From NCBI RefSeq assembly GCF_003719295.1, contig NZ_RFLW01000002.1:300763-364762 (forward strand): a stretch of DNA of 64,000 bases, in the 5' to 3' direction. Position 1 is the stretch's first letter. Each line of letters starts with the position of its first letter. This document shows positions 1 through 7,601 of this stretch, in pieces. This DNA comes from Haliea alexandrii (lineage in GTDB: Bacteria > Pseudomonadota > Gammaproteobacteria > Pseudomonadales > Halieaceae). The position numbers and the translations under genes were made by a program. The notes beneath the pieces are model-generated. The model made no database searches, was not told where the DNA came from, and saw nothing but the letters and a program-made list of their open reading frames with translations.

Positions 1-1
1 G

Positions 2-1390
2 CACATTCTGGGTGACGATGAATCCTGGACGCTGAACTGGCAGTTGACCGGCAGCCGCGCAGAACGCTACGCACCCGATCGCCGCGATGTACGCTTTGAC
101 CTGCAGGGTAACGATGGCATCTACAACCTCCAGGTACCCGAGCTGACCCGCCGCTACGACGACCTGGTGGACGACAATCTTGATGGCTCGGTCGATGCGA
201 ATTATCTGTTCTCCAACGGCAACCTCGAGTCATCCCTGACCTTTGGCGTCAACGGCATCAGCCGCGAGCGTGACTCTGACTCCGATACTTACGGATTTGG
301 CGGCGGGTTGCTGGCCATCGACGACAATGCGCCGAACCTGGCGGTGTCTGATGTGGTGAACAGCGACACCATCACCGGTGTGTCCAGCACAGGCTTCTCC
401 TTCCAGGACAAGACCTTGCCCAGCGACAGCTACGACGCGGAGATGGACCTGAACAGTGTGTACGTGTCTTACGACGCGCTGTGGAACCTCCAGTACCAGC
501 TGGTTGTGGGTGTGCGTTACGAGGAGTTCGAACAGATTACCGACACCTTCTCCCTGTCTGGAGACCAGGGTCCGCAACAGTCGGTGCTCGCCGAGGATTC
601 GGTGTTGCCCTCGCTGAGCTTCAACTGGTTCATCACCGACGAGCAGCAGCTGCGTTTCGGGATATCCAGAACGGTGGCACGCCCCGACTTCAAGGAAACC
701 TCGAACGCGACCTTCTATGACCGCGAATTCAACTTCCGGGTGCGCGGTAACCCGAACCTGCAGTTATCCGATGTCACCAACTATGACGTGCGCTGGGAGA
801 AATACTGGTCCGACCAGGAATCGCTCAGTGTCGCGCTGTTCTACAAGGACATGACCGACCCGATCGAGCGCGTGGTGCAGCCGGCTTCCGGTACGGCGGG
901 GAATTCGCGGACGTTCCAGAATGCCGAGTCCGGGGAAATACTCGGTGTAGAAATTGACGGTCGCAAGGATTTTGCGCTGGACGACAGCTTCACCCGCAGT
1001 GTCTTCGTTGCCACCAACGCCAGCCTGATCGACTCGGAAGTGACCCTGCAGAATGCCAGCACGCGGAACCTGCAGGGCGCACCGGACTATACGTTTAACC
1101 TGATTGTCGGTTACGACGACATCGCCCAGGGGCATGAACTCACGCTGCTGATGAACCAGAGCGGGGAGACGATTGTGGACGTGGGCGTGTCCGGGCAGCC
1201 GGATGTCATCCTCGAGCCGCGCATGGACGTGAATCTGGTCTACCGCTACTCGCTCTCCGATACCTTTACCTTCCGCGTCAAGCTGGAAAATCTGCTGGAC
1301 AGCGAACTGGAGTTCACCCAGGGCGGAAATGTGTTTCAGAGCTACAAGCGTGGCTATGAAGTGAAAGCAGGATTCGATTGGGAATTCTGA
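2..1390 (+). CDS. TonB-dependent outer-membrane receptor, C-terminal part (5' end outside window)
   Basis: The frame is open from base 2, so the gene enters from upstream and only about 462 residues of the beta-barrel are visible; the plug domain and TonB box are missing. Alternating barrel strands with aromatic girdles are seen throughout, for example LRFGISRTVARPDF, followed by NPNLQLSDVTNYDVRWEKYW, a pattern typical of TonB receptors of the marine sugar/unknown-ligand class. The protein ends in ...DWEF with a terminal Phe, the usual outer-membrane barrel signature. It should import a substrate across the outer membrane using TonB/ExbBD energy; the ligand cannot be read from the sequence. 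A secreted lipoprotein gene follows 70 bases downstream and may work with it. Confidence 0.9.
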   Translation, partial: HILGDDESWTLNWQLTGSRAERYAPDRRDVRFDLQGNDGIYNLQVPELTRRYDDLVDDNLDGSVDANYLFSNGNLESSLTFGVNGISRERDSDSDTYGFGGGLLAIDDNAPNLAVSDVVNSDTITGVSSTGFSFQDKTLPSDSYDAEMDLNSVYVSYDALWNLQYQLVVGVRYEEFEQITDTFSLSGDQGPQQSVLAEDSVLPSLSFNWFITDEQQLRFGISRTVARPDFKETSNATFYDREFNFRVRGNPNLQLSDVTNYDVRWEKYWSDQESLSVALFYKDMTDPIERVVQPASGTAGNSRTFQNAESGEILGVEIDGRKDFALDDSFTRSVFVATNASLIDSEVTLQNASTRNLQGAPDYTFNLIVGYDDIAQGHELTLLMNQSGETIVDVGVSGQPDVILEPRMDVNLVYRYSLSDTFTFRVKLENLLDSELEFTQGGNVFQSYKRGYEVKAGFDWEF

Positions 1391-1460
1391 CAACAGGCTC
1401 GCCGCTCGGCGTCAGTAGGAAGTTTGAAGTTCAATGAACCAGGAAACCCCAGGAGTAACT

Positions 1461-2891
1461 ATGAAACTGAAGAAATTGGCAATCGCCACGGCGATGCTCG
1501 GCTCGGTTGGCGGCCTGTATGGATGTTCCGAAGGTGACAGTGCCACCATCAATATCGATGCGCCTACGGAAATCGTCAACCCGCCAGTCGACGGCGGCGG
1601 TGATGGCTCCGGCAGCGCGTCCACTTGCCCGGACTGGTCATCAGCGCGCCCCAAGGACAGCGATGGCAATGATGTATGCCAGCTGCCCTCGACGGTGCTC
1701 GCTGATCGCACCCTGACCAGTGACAAGGTCTGGTACATGGAGTCCCGGGTAACCGTGGGCAACGGCAATCAGGAAATGTCCATTGATGAAGGGACATTGG
1801 CCAGCGGCGACCCCGTGACCAATGTGACGATGACCATTGAAGCCGGTACGCAGATCAAGGGTCAGACCGGCAGCTTTGCCAACCTGATCATCACCCGCGG
1901 TTCCATGCTCATGGCAGAGGGCACGGCTGATGCCCCCATCGTGTTCAGCTCCGATGACGCCGGTTTCGATGGCGCCGGTGAATGGGGCGGCCTGATCATG
2001 CACGGCTATGCACCGCACAACGAGTGCCTGACCGCCGATCAGGGCGCCGTCGCCTGTAACGTCGACTCCGAGGGTGAATCCGGGTTCGGTGGTGGCTACT
2101 CCCCCGACGACAGCAGCGGTGTGTTGCGCTATGTCATCGTCACCGAAGGCGGCTTCGAGTTCGCCACGGGTAACGAAATCAACGGTATCTCTCTGATCGG
2201 TGTCGGTAGCGGCACGGAGATGGAGTACATCCAGGTGAACGGCAACGCCGATGACGGCATTGAGTTCTACGGCGGTTCGGTCAGCGTGCGCTACATGGTG
2301 CTGACGGGCAACCAGGACGATTCAGTCGACTGGGATGAAGGCTGGAGCGGCAACCTGCAGTTCCTGCTGGTTGACCAGGGCCCGGATGCAACCGGTAATG
2401 TGATTGAAGCCGACACCGAAGGTACGCTGGACTTCCTGTCACTGCCCACCATTGCCAACGCCACGTTCATTGGCGGCGGCAGCAATGCTACGGGTGCGGT
2501 CTTCAAGGCGACCTCGGGTGGTTTTGTGCACCACTCCGTGTTCACCTACGACGATGCTTTTACCGCCGAAACTACCTGCGTGGATTCCTCGCGAGCGGCG
2601 CAGGTGGGTACCGAGCTGGTGTACACCAACGTCGTGGCCGACTGTGACGTTGGCGGTGATGTGGTGCTGCTGCCCGCGCTGGTATCCGACGTGGCGCTGG
2701 ATGCTAACTACGCATCACAGGCCCCCGAGGCCGCTGCAGTGGGCGTGCTCGACATCGACAACATCAATGCAACGTACTCTGCCAGCCTGGCCGACCCTGC
2801 GTTCTTTGAGGCAACCGACTACGCGGGTGCTGTAGATCCCTCGGCTTCGAGCACTTGGTTTGAAGGCTGGACGGTATCCGGCTCGCTGTAA
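1461..2891 (+). CDS. Secreted lipoprotein, probably beta-helical, partner of TonB receptor
   Basis: The start at 1461 is chosen because AGGAG lies at 1451-1455 and the protein then begins with a lipoprotein signal: basic MKLKK, hydrophobic core, lipobox LYGC with Cys22. A GTG/ATG further upstream at 1434 would put 9 extra residues before the signal. The mature part (476 aa in all) starts with an Asp/Gly/Ser-rich linker (about 23-60) and then has Gly- and Asn-rich repeating beta segments such as GVLRYVIVTEGG, GTEMEYIQVNGNADDGIEFYGGS and VSVRYMVLTGNQDDSVDWDEG, which look like right-handed beta-helix rungs. Paired cysteines occur near the ends. Related proteins are often encoded next to TonB receptors in marine gammaproteobacteria. 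Role as surface binding protein is an inference; no catalytic motif was recognised. Confidence 0.75.
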   Translation: MKLKKLAIATAMLGSVGGLYGCSEGDSATINIDAPTEIVNPPVDGGGDGSGSASTCPDWSSARPKDSDGNDVCQLPSTVLADRTLTSDKVWYMESRVTVGNGNQEMSIDEGTLASGDPVTNVTMTIEAGTQIKGQTGSFANLIITRGSMLMAEGTADAPIVFSSDDAGFDGAGEWGGLIMHGYAPHNECLTADQGAVACNVDSEGESGFGGGYSPDDSSGVLRYVIVTEGGFEFATGNEINGISLIGVGSGTEMEYIQVNGNADDGIEFYGGSVSVRYMVLTGNQDDSVDWDEGWSGNLQFLLVDQGPDATGNVIEADTEGTLDFLSLPTIANATFIGGGSNATGAVFKATSGGFVHHSVFTYDDAFTAETTCVDSSRAAQVGTELVYTNVVADCDVGGDVVLLPALVSDVALDANYASQAPEAAAVGVLDIDNINATYSASLADPAFFEATDYAGAVDPSASSTWFEGWTVSGSL

Positions 2892-2910
2892 GCGAACGCG
2901 CATCCCCTTT

Positions 2911-2939
2911 ACGCCAGCCTTGAGCTGGCGTTTTTTTTG
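2911..2939 (+). terminator. Intrinsic terminator
   Basis: Perfect 8-bp stem ACGCCAGC / GCTGGCGT with a 5-base loop (CTTGA), followed by eight T. It ends the TonB receptor-lipoprotein transcript, 19 bases after the lipoprotein stop. The following gene is convergent. Confidence 0.92.
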
Positions 2940-2948
2940 CCTTTTCTT

Positions 2949-4031
2949 TTACGGCAACTCCATGCCCAACTGGCTGCTGCCGTCTATCCGCGGCATGTCC
3001 AGCGCCGTCACCACGCCGGTAGGCGCCGCGATCACGGCGGGAATGGCATTCACCAGCCAGCAGGCGGCGGATGCATTGCCACCGCCGCCGGCGCCGGGTT
3101 CGAACTGGTCTTCCGCATGCAGGCTCAGCGTCACGGTAGGGTTGCCACTGACAATCACCTGATGGCAGCCCCCGCTGTGCGGCGGATAGGGCCAGTCCTG
3201 CGCACAGCGGTCGTCAATGCGGGTAATATGTTCCAGCACGAAAAGCGGGTGCCCCTGGTGCAGCCCGCGTACCTCAAAGCGAAAAGCCCCCTGGGTACCG
3301 GCGCGGAACACGCCCATGCCGGCAACCGTGACGTCCTGCTCCAGCGCGCGCCGCTCCACGTTCACCTCCAGAGCGGACACCGGATGGCCCAGCGCATCGC
3401 CCACCAAACGAACCATCGGCCCCCAGACCATTTCGATGGCAAATTCGTGCAACATCATGGGCAGAGCGTCCATGTCGCCGCCAAAGCCAATCACTTCCCT
3501 TACCACATGCGGCTGGTCATAGAGGGCGTAGTTGAAGATTTCACGGCTGCGTATTTCCGTTATCGCGGAACTGGTACCGCTGGCAAAAACCGGCAGCATA
3601 TCCATGGCCCAGCCAGGATCTATACCGGACACAAATAGCGAGGCGCCGCCGCGTTTGCAGGCGGCCTCAATCGGGTCCAGCACCTCGGCAAAACTTGAGG
3701 CTGGGTGCAGCAGCGTATAAAAAGCGCTGGAGACAACGCTACAACCGGCTTCGAGGCACTGCAGCAGGTCGCGCATGGCTTCCTCGGGCCGCGTGTCCGC
3801 GGTTGCCGTGTACACCACGGCATCCGGTCGATCGGCGAGTAATGCCGCGGCATCGTTGCCGGCCAGCACGCCAACCGGCGCAATACCGGCAAGCAGGCCC
3901 GCATCGACACCCACTTTTTCCGGGTTGGCAACAATCACGCCGGCGAGCTCGAGGCCCGGGTGGGATAGTACTGCCCTGATCGCGGGGCGGCCGACGTTAC
4001 CGGTGCCCCACACAACGACTCTCAGACTCAT
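2949..4031 (-). CDS. NAD(P)H-dependent amine dehydrogenase-like oxidoreductase
   Basis: The N-terminus VVVWGTGNVGRPAIRA carries the Rossmann GxGxxG motif (about residues 5-19), followed by a DapB-like dinucleotide-binding domain and a C-terminal alpha/beta domain; 360 aa fits this family. The closest remembered relatives are the 2,4-diaminopentanoate dehydrogenase / native amine dehydrogenase group, which reductively aminate ketones or oxidise amines with NAD(P)H, and many uncharacterised 'dihydrodipicolinate reductase-like' proteins in marine bacteria. The true substrate is unknown. The gene stands alone, convergent with the terminated lipoprotein gene and divergent from the next gene (105-base shared upstream region). 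Confidence 0.75.
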   Translation of the reverse strand: MSLRVVVWGTGNVGRPAIRAVLSHPGLELAGVIVANPEKVGVDAGLLAGIAPVGVLAGNDAAALLADRPDAVVYTATADTRPEEAMRDLLQCLEAGCSVVSSAFYTLLHPASSFAEVLDPIEAACKRGGASLFVSGIDPGWAMDMLPVFASGTSSAITEIRSREIFNYALYDQPHVVREVIGFGGDMDALPMMLHEFAIEMVWGPMVRLVGDALGHPVSALEVNVERRALEQDVTVAGMGVFRAGTQGAFRFEVRGLHQGHPLFVLEHITRIDDRCAQDWPYPPHSGGCHQVIVSGNPTVTLSLHAEDQFEPGAGGGGNASAACWLVNAIPAVIAAPTGVVTALDMPRIDGSSQLGMELP

Positions 4032-4136
4032 GTCTCTGTACTCCCCGCATTCTTCATATTGTTGTCACACAGGTGTCATAAAGCGGGCGTAAAGTCGCGG
4101 CTTTCGACATCTCCCCGGAGGAGGGTTCAGCGTACC

Positions 4137-4481
4137 ATGCGTTCACTGATTGCTGCACTATTGCTCGTTACCGCCAGCCAGGCTCAGGCGCTTTCACTCG
4201 GCGCGGAGGAATTTGCCGCTGCGCGTCAATTGAGCTGTGTGCTCGCGCACGATGCACTGGGCTTTCTCAGTGAAGACGAGTACGCAGACCAGGTGGAGGA
4301 GGTGCTGGGTGCCTACGACGCCGAATCCGGCGATGTCATCTACGCCAAGGCGCTCGGCTATTTTGATGGACTGATGTTCGGGATTGTCGAGCGTGACCAG
4401 TCGGCCATTGAGGCGCGCCTGCGTGCTTTCAGCGGCAGCCAGGCCTGCAGCTACCACGTTGGTGTTCACTACACGCTGTAG
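4137..4481 (+). CDS. Small secreted protein of unknown function
   Basis: 114 aa. The start ATG 4137 is preceded by GGAGGAGG at 4117-4124, and gives a clean signal peptide MRSLIAALLLVTASQAQA with likely cleavage after AQA. The mature part is about 95 residues, mainly helical, with two cysteines (one in QLSCVLAHDALGF, one in SQACSYHVGVHY) that could form a disulfide in the periplasm. No family was recognised. It precedes DUF3833 and DUF3429 genes on the same strand, so it may be part of that small envelope-protein group. Confidence 0.7.
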   Translation: MRSLIAALLLVTASQAQALSLGAEEFAAARQLSCVLAHDALGFLSEDEYADQVEEVLGAYDAESGDVIYAKALGYFDGLMFGIVERDQSAIEARLRAFSGSQACSYHVGVHYTL

Positions 4482-4557
4482 GCTTTCCCGGCCGGGTGAT
4501 CCCCCGGCGCGTAGCGCGCGTAAACAAGCAGGAACCCTCTGTCTTGTGAGCGACCCA

Positions 4558-5097
4558 ATGCGCCAGCCATTTTCCCTTTTCGTGCTGTTCGTTCTCCTAT
4601 CGGGCCTCTCCGGTTGCGGCGCGGTGACGGTAGATGAATACGCCAACAACCAGCCAACCCTGGTCCCCGAGACATTTTTTCAGGGGCAGCTGACCGCACA
4701 CGGCGTTATCAAGGATCGCGGCGGCAAGGTGATTCGCTACTTCAATGCAGATATCAAGGCCTATTGGCAGAATGGTATCGGCACGCTCGAAGAGGATTTC
4801 CTGTTCGACGATGACGAGCCGGACCGTCGAGTGTGGACGCTTACCCCCACAGGAGAGGGCGAGTATGTAGGCACCGCCGGCGATGTGGTTGGGGAAGGCA
4901 GGATCAGCGTAGCAGGCAACAGCATGTTTCTCGATTACGTGCTGCAGATACCCTGGGACGATGGCACGCTTGACCTGCGTATCGACGACCGCATGTACCT
5001 GGTGAACCCAACGACACTGATCAATGAATCCATTATGACCAAGTTTGGCATCCGTGTCGGGGAGATCCTGCTGGTCATCAGCAAAGTACCTGACTGA
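4558..5097 (+). CDS. DUF3833 family lipoprotein
   Basis: 179 aa from ATG 4558: signal peptide ending in lipobox LSGC (Cys20), then the DUF3833 body with FFQGQLTAHGVIKDRGGKVIRYFNADIKAYW-type features, including the conserved 'xGxxxDRxGxxxRRF' pattern near residues 45-60. An in-frame GTG at 4546 (four codons earlier) is better spaced from the purine stretch GCAGGAA at 4529-4535 and cannot be excluded as start. DUF3833 proteins are of unknown function and often travel with photooxidative-stress or envelope genes; none of the photolyase/cfa partners is seen here. Followed after 12 bases by a DUF3429 gene, probably the same transcript. Confidence 0.82.
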   Translation: MRQPFSLFVLFVLLSGLSGCGAVTVDEYANNQPTLVPETFFQGQLTAHGVIKDRGGKVIRYFNADIKAYWQNGIGTLEEDFLFDDDEPDRRVWTLTPTGEGEYVGTAGDVVGEGRISVAGNSMFLDYVLQIPWDDGTLDLRIDDRMYLVNPTTLINESIMTKFGIRVGEILLVISKVPD

Positions 5098-5109
5098 GCG
5101 ATTGAGGCG

Positions 5110-5544
5110 ATGACACGCCTGGTCACTGGCCTCGGTTACGCCGGCCTCTTGCCCTTCGCAGCCAGCGTGGCGGGTGTCTGGGTTCTGCGTGATTATCCGC
5201 GCGCACTGTCGCAACAGGGCTTTATTGTCTACTCACTGGCTATTCTCTGCTTCATCGCCGGCTCACTGTGGGGCACAGCGCGCGGCCGAGCGGGTGGAGA
5301 TAAAGCGCTGCGCCTGCTGGTCAGCAATGGCGTCGTTCTATTTGCCGTCTGCAGTGTGCTGACAGCCCAGGCCGTGATCGCCGCAGGCCTGCTGGCGCTG
5401 GCTCATCTGGCAACGCTCTGGTACGAACGTGGCAGCAGCGCAGCGCGCGGCTGGTACTCGCGCATGCGGGTGCAGCTCACGCTGCTTGTGGTGGCGCTGC
5501 ATATTGCCTACATTGCGGGTCTGATAGTGCGAGGCAGTGCCTGA
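5110..5544 (+). CDS. DUF3429 family inner-membrane protein
   Basis: 144 aa with four predicted membrane segments: about 5-25, 38-56, 74-104 and 120-140. The pattern GYAGLLPFAASVAG followed by YSLAILCFIAGSLWGTA is typical of DUF3429 (YvaD/YtzH-like small membrane proteins). Function is unknown. It begins 12 bases after the DUF3833 lipoprotein gene, so the two are likely co-transcribed and may act at the cell envelope. Confidence 0.8.
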   Translation: MTRLVTGLGYAGLLPFAASVAGVWVLRDYPRALSQQGFIVYSLAILCFIAGSLWGTARGRAGGDKALRLLVSNGVVLFAVCSVLTAQAVIAAGLLALAHLATLWYERGSSAARGWYSRMRVQLTLLVVALHIAYIAGLIVRGSA

Positions 5545-5598
5545 GAAGCGGGTATCTGCCTACACAAGCCCCTCTCACCCGATAATGGAGAACATCAC

Positions 5599-6609
5599 AT
5601 GCACGCAGTAGCCCTTGCAAAACCCGGTGGCCTGGACAATCTCAAGGTGGTCGAGCGCGATACGCGCCCACCCGGCTACGGCGAAATACAGGTGCAGGTG
5701 CGTGCCAGTTCGCTGAACTTCCACGACTATGTAGTGGCTCTGGGAATGTTGCCCACAGACGACGGCAGAATTCCCATGTCAGACGGCGCCGGCGTCGTAA
5801 CCGCCGTCGGTGAGGGCGTTACCGAATTTGCCGTGGGCGATGATGTGTTGAGCTGCTTTTTTCCCGCCTGGCATGACGGCCGTCCGGATTTGCGCAAAGT
5901 CACCGGCGTTCCCGGCGACCACGTCGACGGCTTTGCCGCGGAGACGGTCACCATGCTGGCGCAGGGCTTTACACGCATGCCCAAGGGGCTGGACTATCGG
6001 GAAGCGGCAACGCTCACCTGCGCCGGCCTCACTGCCTGGCGCGCCCTCATGGTAGAAACACAGTTGCGCCCCGGGGACTGGGTGCTGGTGCAGGGCAGTG
6101 GCGGCGTATCGGTTTTTGCGCTGCAGTTTGCTCGCCAGATGGGGTGCCGGGTCATCGCCACGTCCTCATCGGATGCCAAGCTGGCGCGCCTGGGGGAGCT
6201 GGGGGCCGAGCATTTGATCAACTACCGCGACGTGCCTGCCTGGGGGAAGCGCGTCCAGGAAATCACCGAGGGTCGCGGCGTGGACCTGGTGGTTGAAGTG
6301 GGCGGCCCCGGTACATTGCCGCAGTCTGTGAAAGCCGCCGCGTTTGACGGTTGTATCAGCATGATCGGTGTGCTGACAGGTCTTGCCGGCGAGGTGCCAA
6401 CAGCCGAACTGTTCCAGAAAAATGCGCGCATCAGCGGCATTACCGTCGGCAGCAGAGCTCAGCAACTCGACATGCTGGCAGCGGTAGAGGCGGGCGGTAT
6501 CAAACCGGTTATCGACAGTAGCTACCCGCTGGAACAGCTGGCTGATGCGTTCCGCCACCAGGAATCCCAGCAACACTTCGGCAAGATCTGTCTGGATATT
6601 GGCGGCTAA
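5599..6609 (+). CDS. MDR-family NAD(P)H:quinone reductase / alcohol dehydrogenase-like oxidoreductase
   Basis: 336 aa, the usual length for a medium-chain dehydrogenase. The N-terminal GroES-like domain contains SSLNFHDYVVALGMLP and GDDVLSCFFPAW; the Rossmann domain has VQGSGGVSVFALQFARQMG (about residues 158-178) and a conserved IATSSSDAKLARLGELGA. The two catalytic-zinc Cys/His ligands of true alcohol dehydrogenases are not evident, so a zinc-free quinone or enal reductase is more likely. Start ATG 5599 has GGAGAA at 5587-5592. It is a single gene between DUF3429 and a hairpin, with no clear pathway partner. Confidence 0.85.
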   Translation: MHAVALAKPGGLDNLKVVERDTRPPGYGEIQVQVRASSLNFHDYVVALGMLPTDDGRIPMSDGAGVVTAVGEGVTEFAVGDDVLSCFFPAWHDGRPDLRKVTGVPGDHVDGFAAETVTMLAQGFTRMPKGLDYREAATLTCAGLTAWRALMVETQLRPGDWVLVQGSGGVSVFALQFARQMGCRVIATSSSDAKLARLGELGAEHLINYRDVPAWGKRVQEITEGRGVDLVVEVGGPGTLPQSVKAAAFDGCISMIGVLTGLAGEVPTAELFQKNARISGITVGSRAQQLDMLAAVEAGGIKPVIDSSYPLEQLADAFRHQESQQHFGKICLDIGG

Positions 6610-6620
6610 GCCTGCACGCA

Positions 6621-6651
6621 GCCCTGTGGATGGTCAAAACGTCTACAGGGC
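6621..6651 (+). terminator. Stem-loop after oxidoreductase gene, no U-tract
   Basis: 10-bp inverted repeat GCCCTGTGGA / TCTACAGGGC (one G-U pair) with an 11-base loop, 12 bases after the preceding stop codon. The position suits transcript ending or 3' protection, but there is no T run, so an intrinsic terminator is not certain. Confidence 0.4.
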
Positions 6652-6689
6652 CAGTCCACGCCAGCACAGGACTCGTAAAGTCTGTTGAC

Positions 6690-6708
6690 GTTGAATCGCC
6701 GATTCAAC
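6690..6708. promoter_or_regulatory. 19-bp palindrome upstream of fasciclin gene
   Basis: Perfect inverted repeat GTTGAATC-GCC-GATTCAAC, 27 bases before the fasciclin start. It could be an operator for a dimeric regulator or a 5' UTR stem. A TTGACG at 6685-6690 abuts it, but no convincing -10 follows at the right distance. Confidence 0.45.
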
Positions 6709-6734
6709 ACGACCTGAACTTGCGAGGCTCTATT

Positions 6735-7253
6735 ATGCGATTAATCTCGAAACTCATGTCACTGGCCGCCTTGAGCGGCATGTTGCTGGCGTCTTCCGTT
6801 GCGACCGCGGACGGTCACGCGCACGCCGAGGAAATGGCCAAGCCGACGATTGTAGAAATAGCGGTGAGCAACCCGGATTTCTCGACCCTGGTTGCTGCGC
6901 TGAAGGCCGCAGGGCTGGTTGAGGCACTGTCTGGTGAAGGGCCCTTCACCGTGTTTGCCCCGACCAATGCGGCATTCGCCGCGCTGCCTGAGGGCACTCT
7001 TGACGACCTGCTCAAGCCGGAAAACAAGGAGACACTGTCTGCCGTGCTCACGTACCACGTGGTAGCGGGGAAGGTGATGGCCGCAGACGTTGTAACCTTG
7101 ACCGAGGCGACCAGCCTGCAGGGCGACACGATAATGGTAACGGCGTCTGATGCAGGCGTTAAGGTCGACGCGGCGAACGTCACGGCGACCGACATTGAGG
7201 CCGCCAACGGCGTGATCCACGTGATCGATGCGGTTATCCTGCCCAACAGCTGA
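6735..7253 (+). CDS. Secreted fasciclin (FAS1) domain protein
   Basis: 172 aa from ATG 6735; that start places a typical signal peptide first (MRLISKLMSLAALSG..., cleavage near ATA/DG at 25). One FAS1 domain fills residues about 38-172, with both signature boxes: FTVFAPTNAAFAALPEG (H1) and YHVVAGKVMAADV, ending in NGVIHVIDAVILP (H2). FAS1 domains mediate adhesion or ligand binding outside the cytoplasm; in bacteria the partner is usually unknown. Single gene with a palindrome upstream and a possible terminator downstream. An earlier in-frame start near 6630 would put 35 non-signal residues first and is less likely. Confidence 0.9.
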   Translation: MRLISKLMSLAALSGMLLASSVATADGHAHAEEMAKPTIVEIAVSNPDFSTLVAALKAAGLVEALSGEGPFTVFAPTNAAFAALPEGTLDDLLKPENKETLSAVLTYHVVAGKVMAADVVTLTEATSLQGDTIMVTASDAGVKVDAANVTATDIEAANGVIHVIDAVILPNS

Positions 7254-7264
7254 AACGCGTTCCC

Positions 7265-7291
7265 CCCGGTGGCCTTGCACAGGACACCGGG
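7265..7291 (+). terminator. Probable terminator after fasciclin gene
   Basis: CCCGGTG / CACCGGG 7-bp stem, extended by CCT / AGG past one G-A mismatch, followed by a pyrimidine-rich CTATCCCTCTACTTT stretch. It lies 11 bases after the fasciclin stop. The U-tract is imperfect. Confidence 0.45.
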
Positions 7292-7387
7292 CTATCCCTC
7301 TACTTTCGATCACGCTGGATTGCTCCCTGCCTTCACTTTGACTCATTCAGGACACGGCCGGTGGTGCCATCTATGCAGGGCTGCTGA

Positions 7388-7393
7388 TATACT
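7388..7393 (+). promoter_or_regulatory. Probable -10 box of tRNA-Arg promoter
   Basis: TATACT, one mismatch from TATAAT, 13 bases before the tRNA 5' end, followed by a GC-rich discriminator (CGCCGCC) as is common for stringently controlled stable-RNA promoters. The -35 region is weak. Confidence 0.5.
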
Positions 7394-7406
7394 CGCCGCC
7401 CGCAGC

Positions 7407-7483
7407 GCCCCCGTAGCTCAGTTGAATAGAGCGACCCCCTCCTAAGGGGTAGGTCCCAGGTTTGAGTCCTGGCGGGGGCACCA
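7407..7483 (+). tRNA. tRNA-Arg (anticodon CCT)
   Basis: All tRNA arms can be drawn. Acceptor GCCCCCG / CGGGGGC (7407-7413 with 7473-7479), D stem GCTC/GAGC, anticodon stem ACCCC/GGGGT around loop CT-CCT-AA (anticodon at 7441-7443), T stem CCAGG/CCTGG with loop TTTGAGT. The discriminator A7480 is followed by an encoded CCA (7481-7483). It reads the rare arginine codon AGG. No integrase gene or attachment repeat was seen next to it. Confidence 0.97.
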
Positions 7484-7553
7484 TATGCAATTCGTCCACC
7501 GCCAGCCCCTTGCAAATCCCGCGCTGGCGTATCACTCTCTGCACCGTGAGTGT

Positions 7554-7575
7554 CCGCCGCGCACCCGCGCGGCGG
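7554..7575 (+). terminator. Strong GC hairpin between tRNA-Arg and slt
   Basis: Perfect 9-bp stem CCGCCGCGC / GCGCGGCGG with loop ACCC. It lies 70 bases after the tRNA and just before the slt ribosome-binding site. It lacks a T run; it may end or process the tRNA transcript or affect slt initiation. Confidence 0.45.
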
Positions 7576-7601
7576 CAGGTTGTTTAGAGAGGGTTACCCG
7601 A

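Noticed and set aside
7485-7601. Upstream ATG start of the slt reading frame
   Set aside because: It abuts the mature tRNA 3' end, adds non-signal residues, and has no ribosome site; TTG 7602 is better supported.
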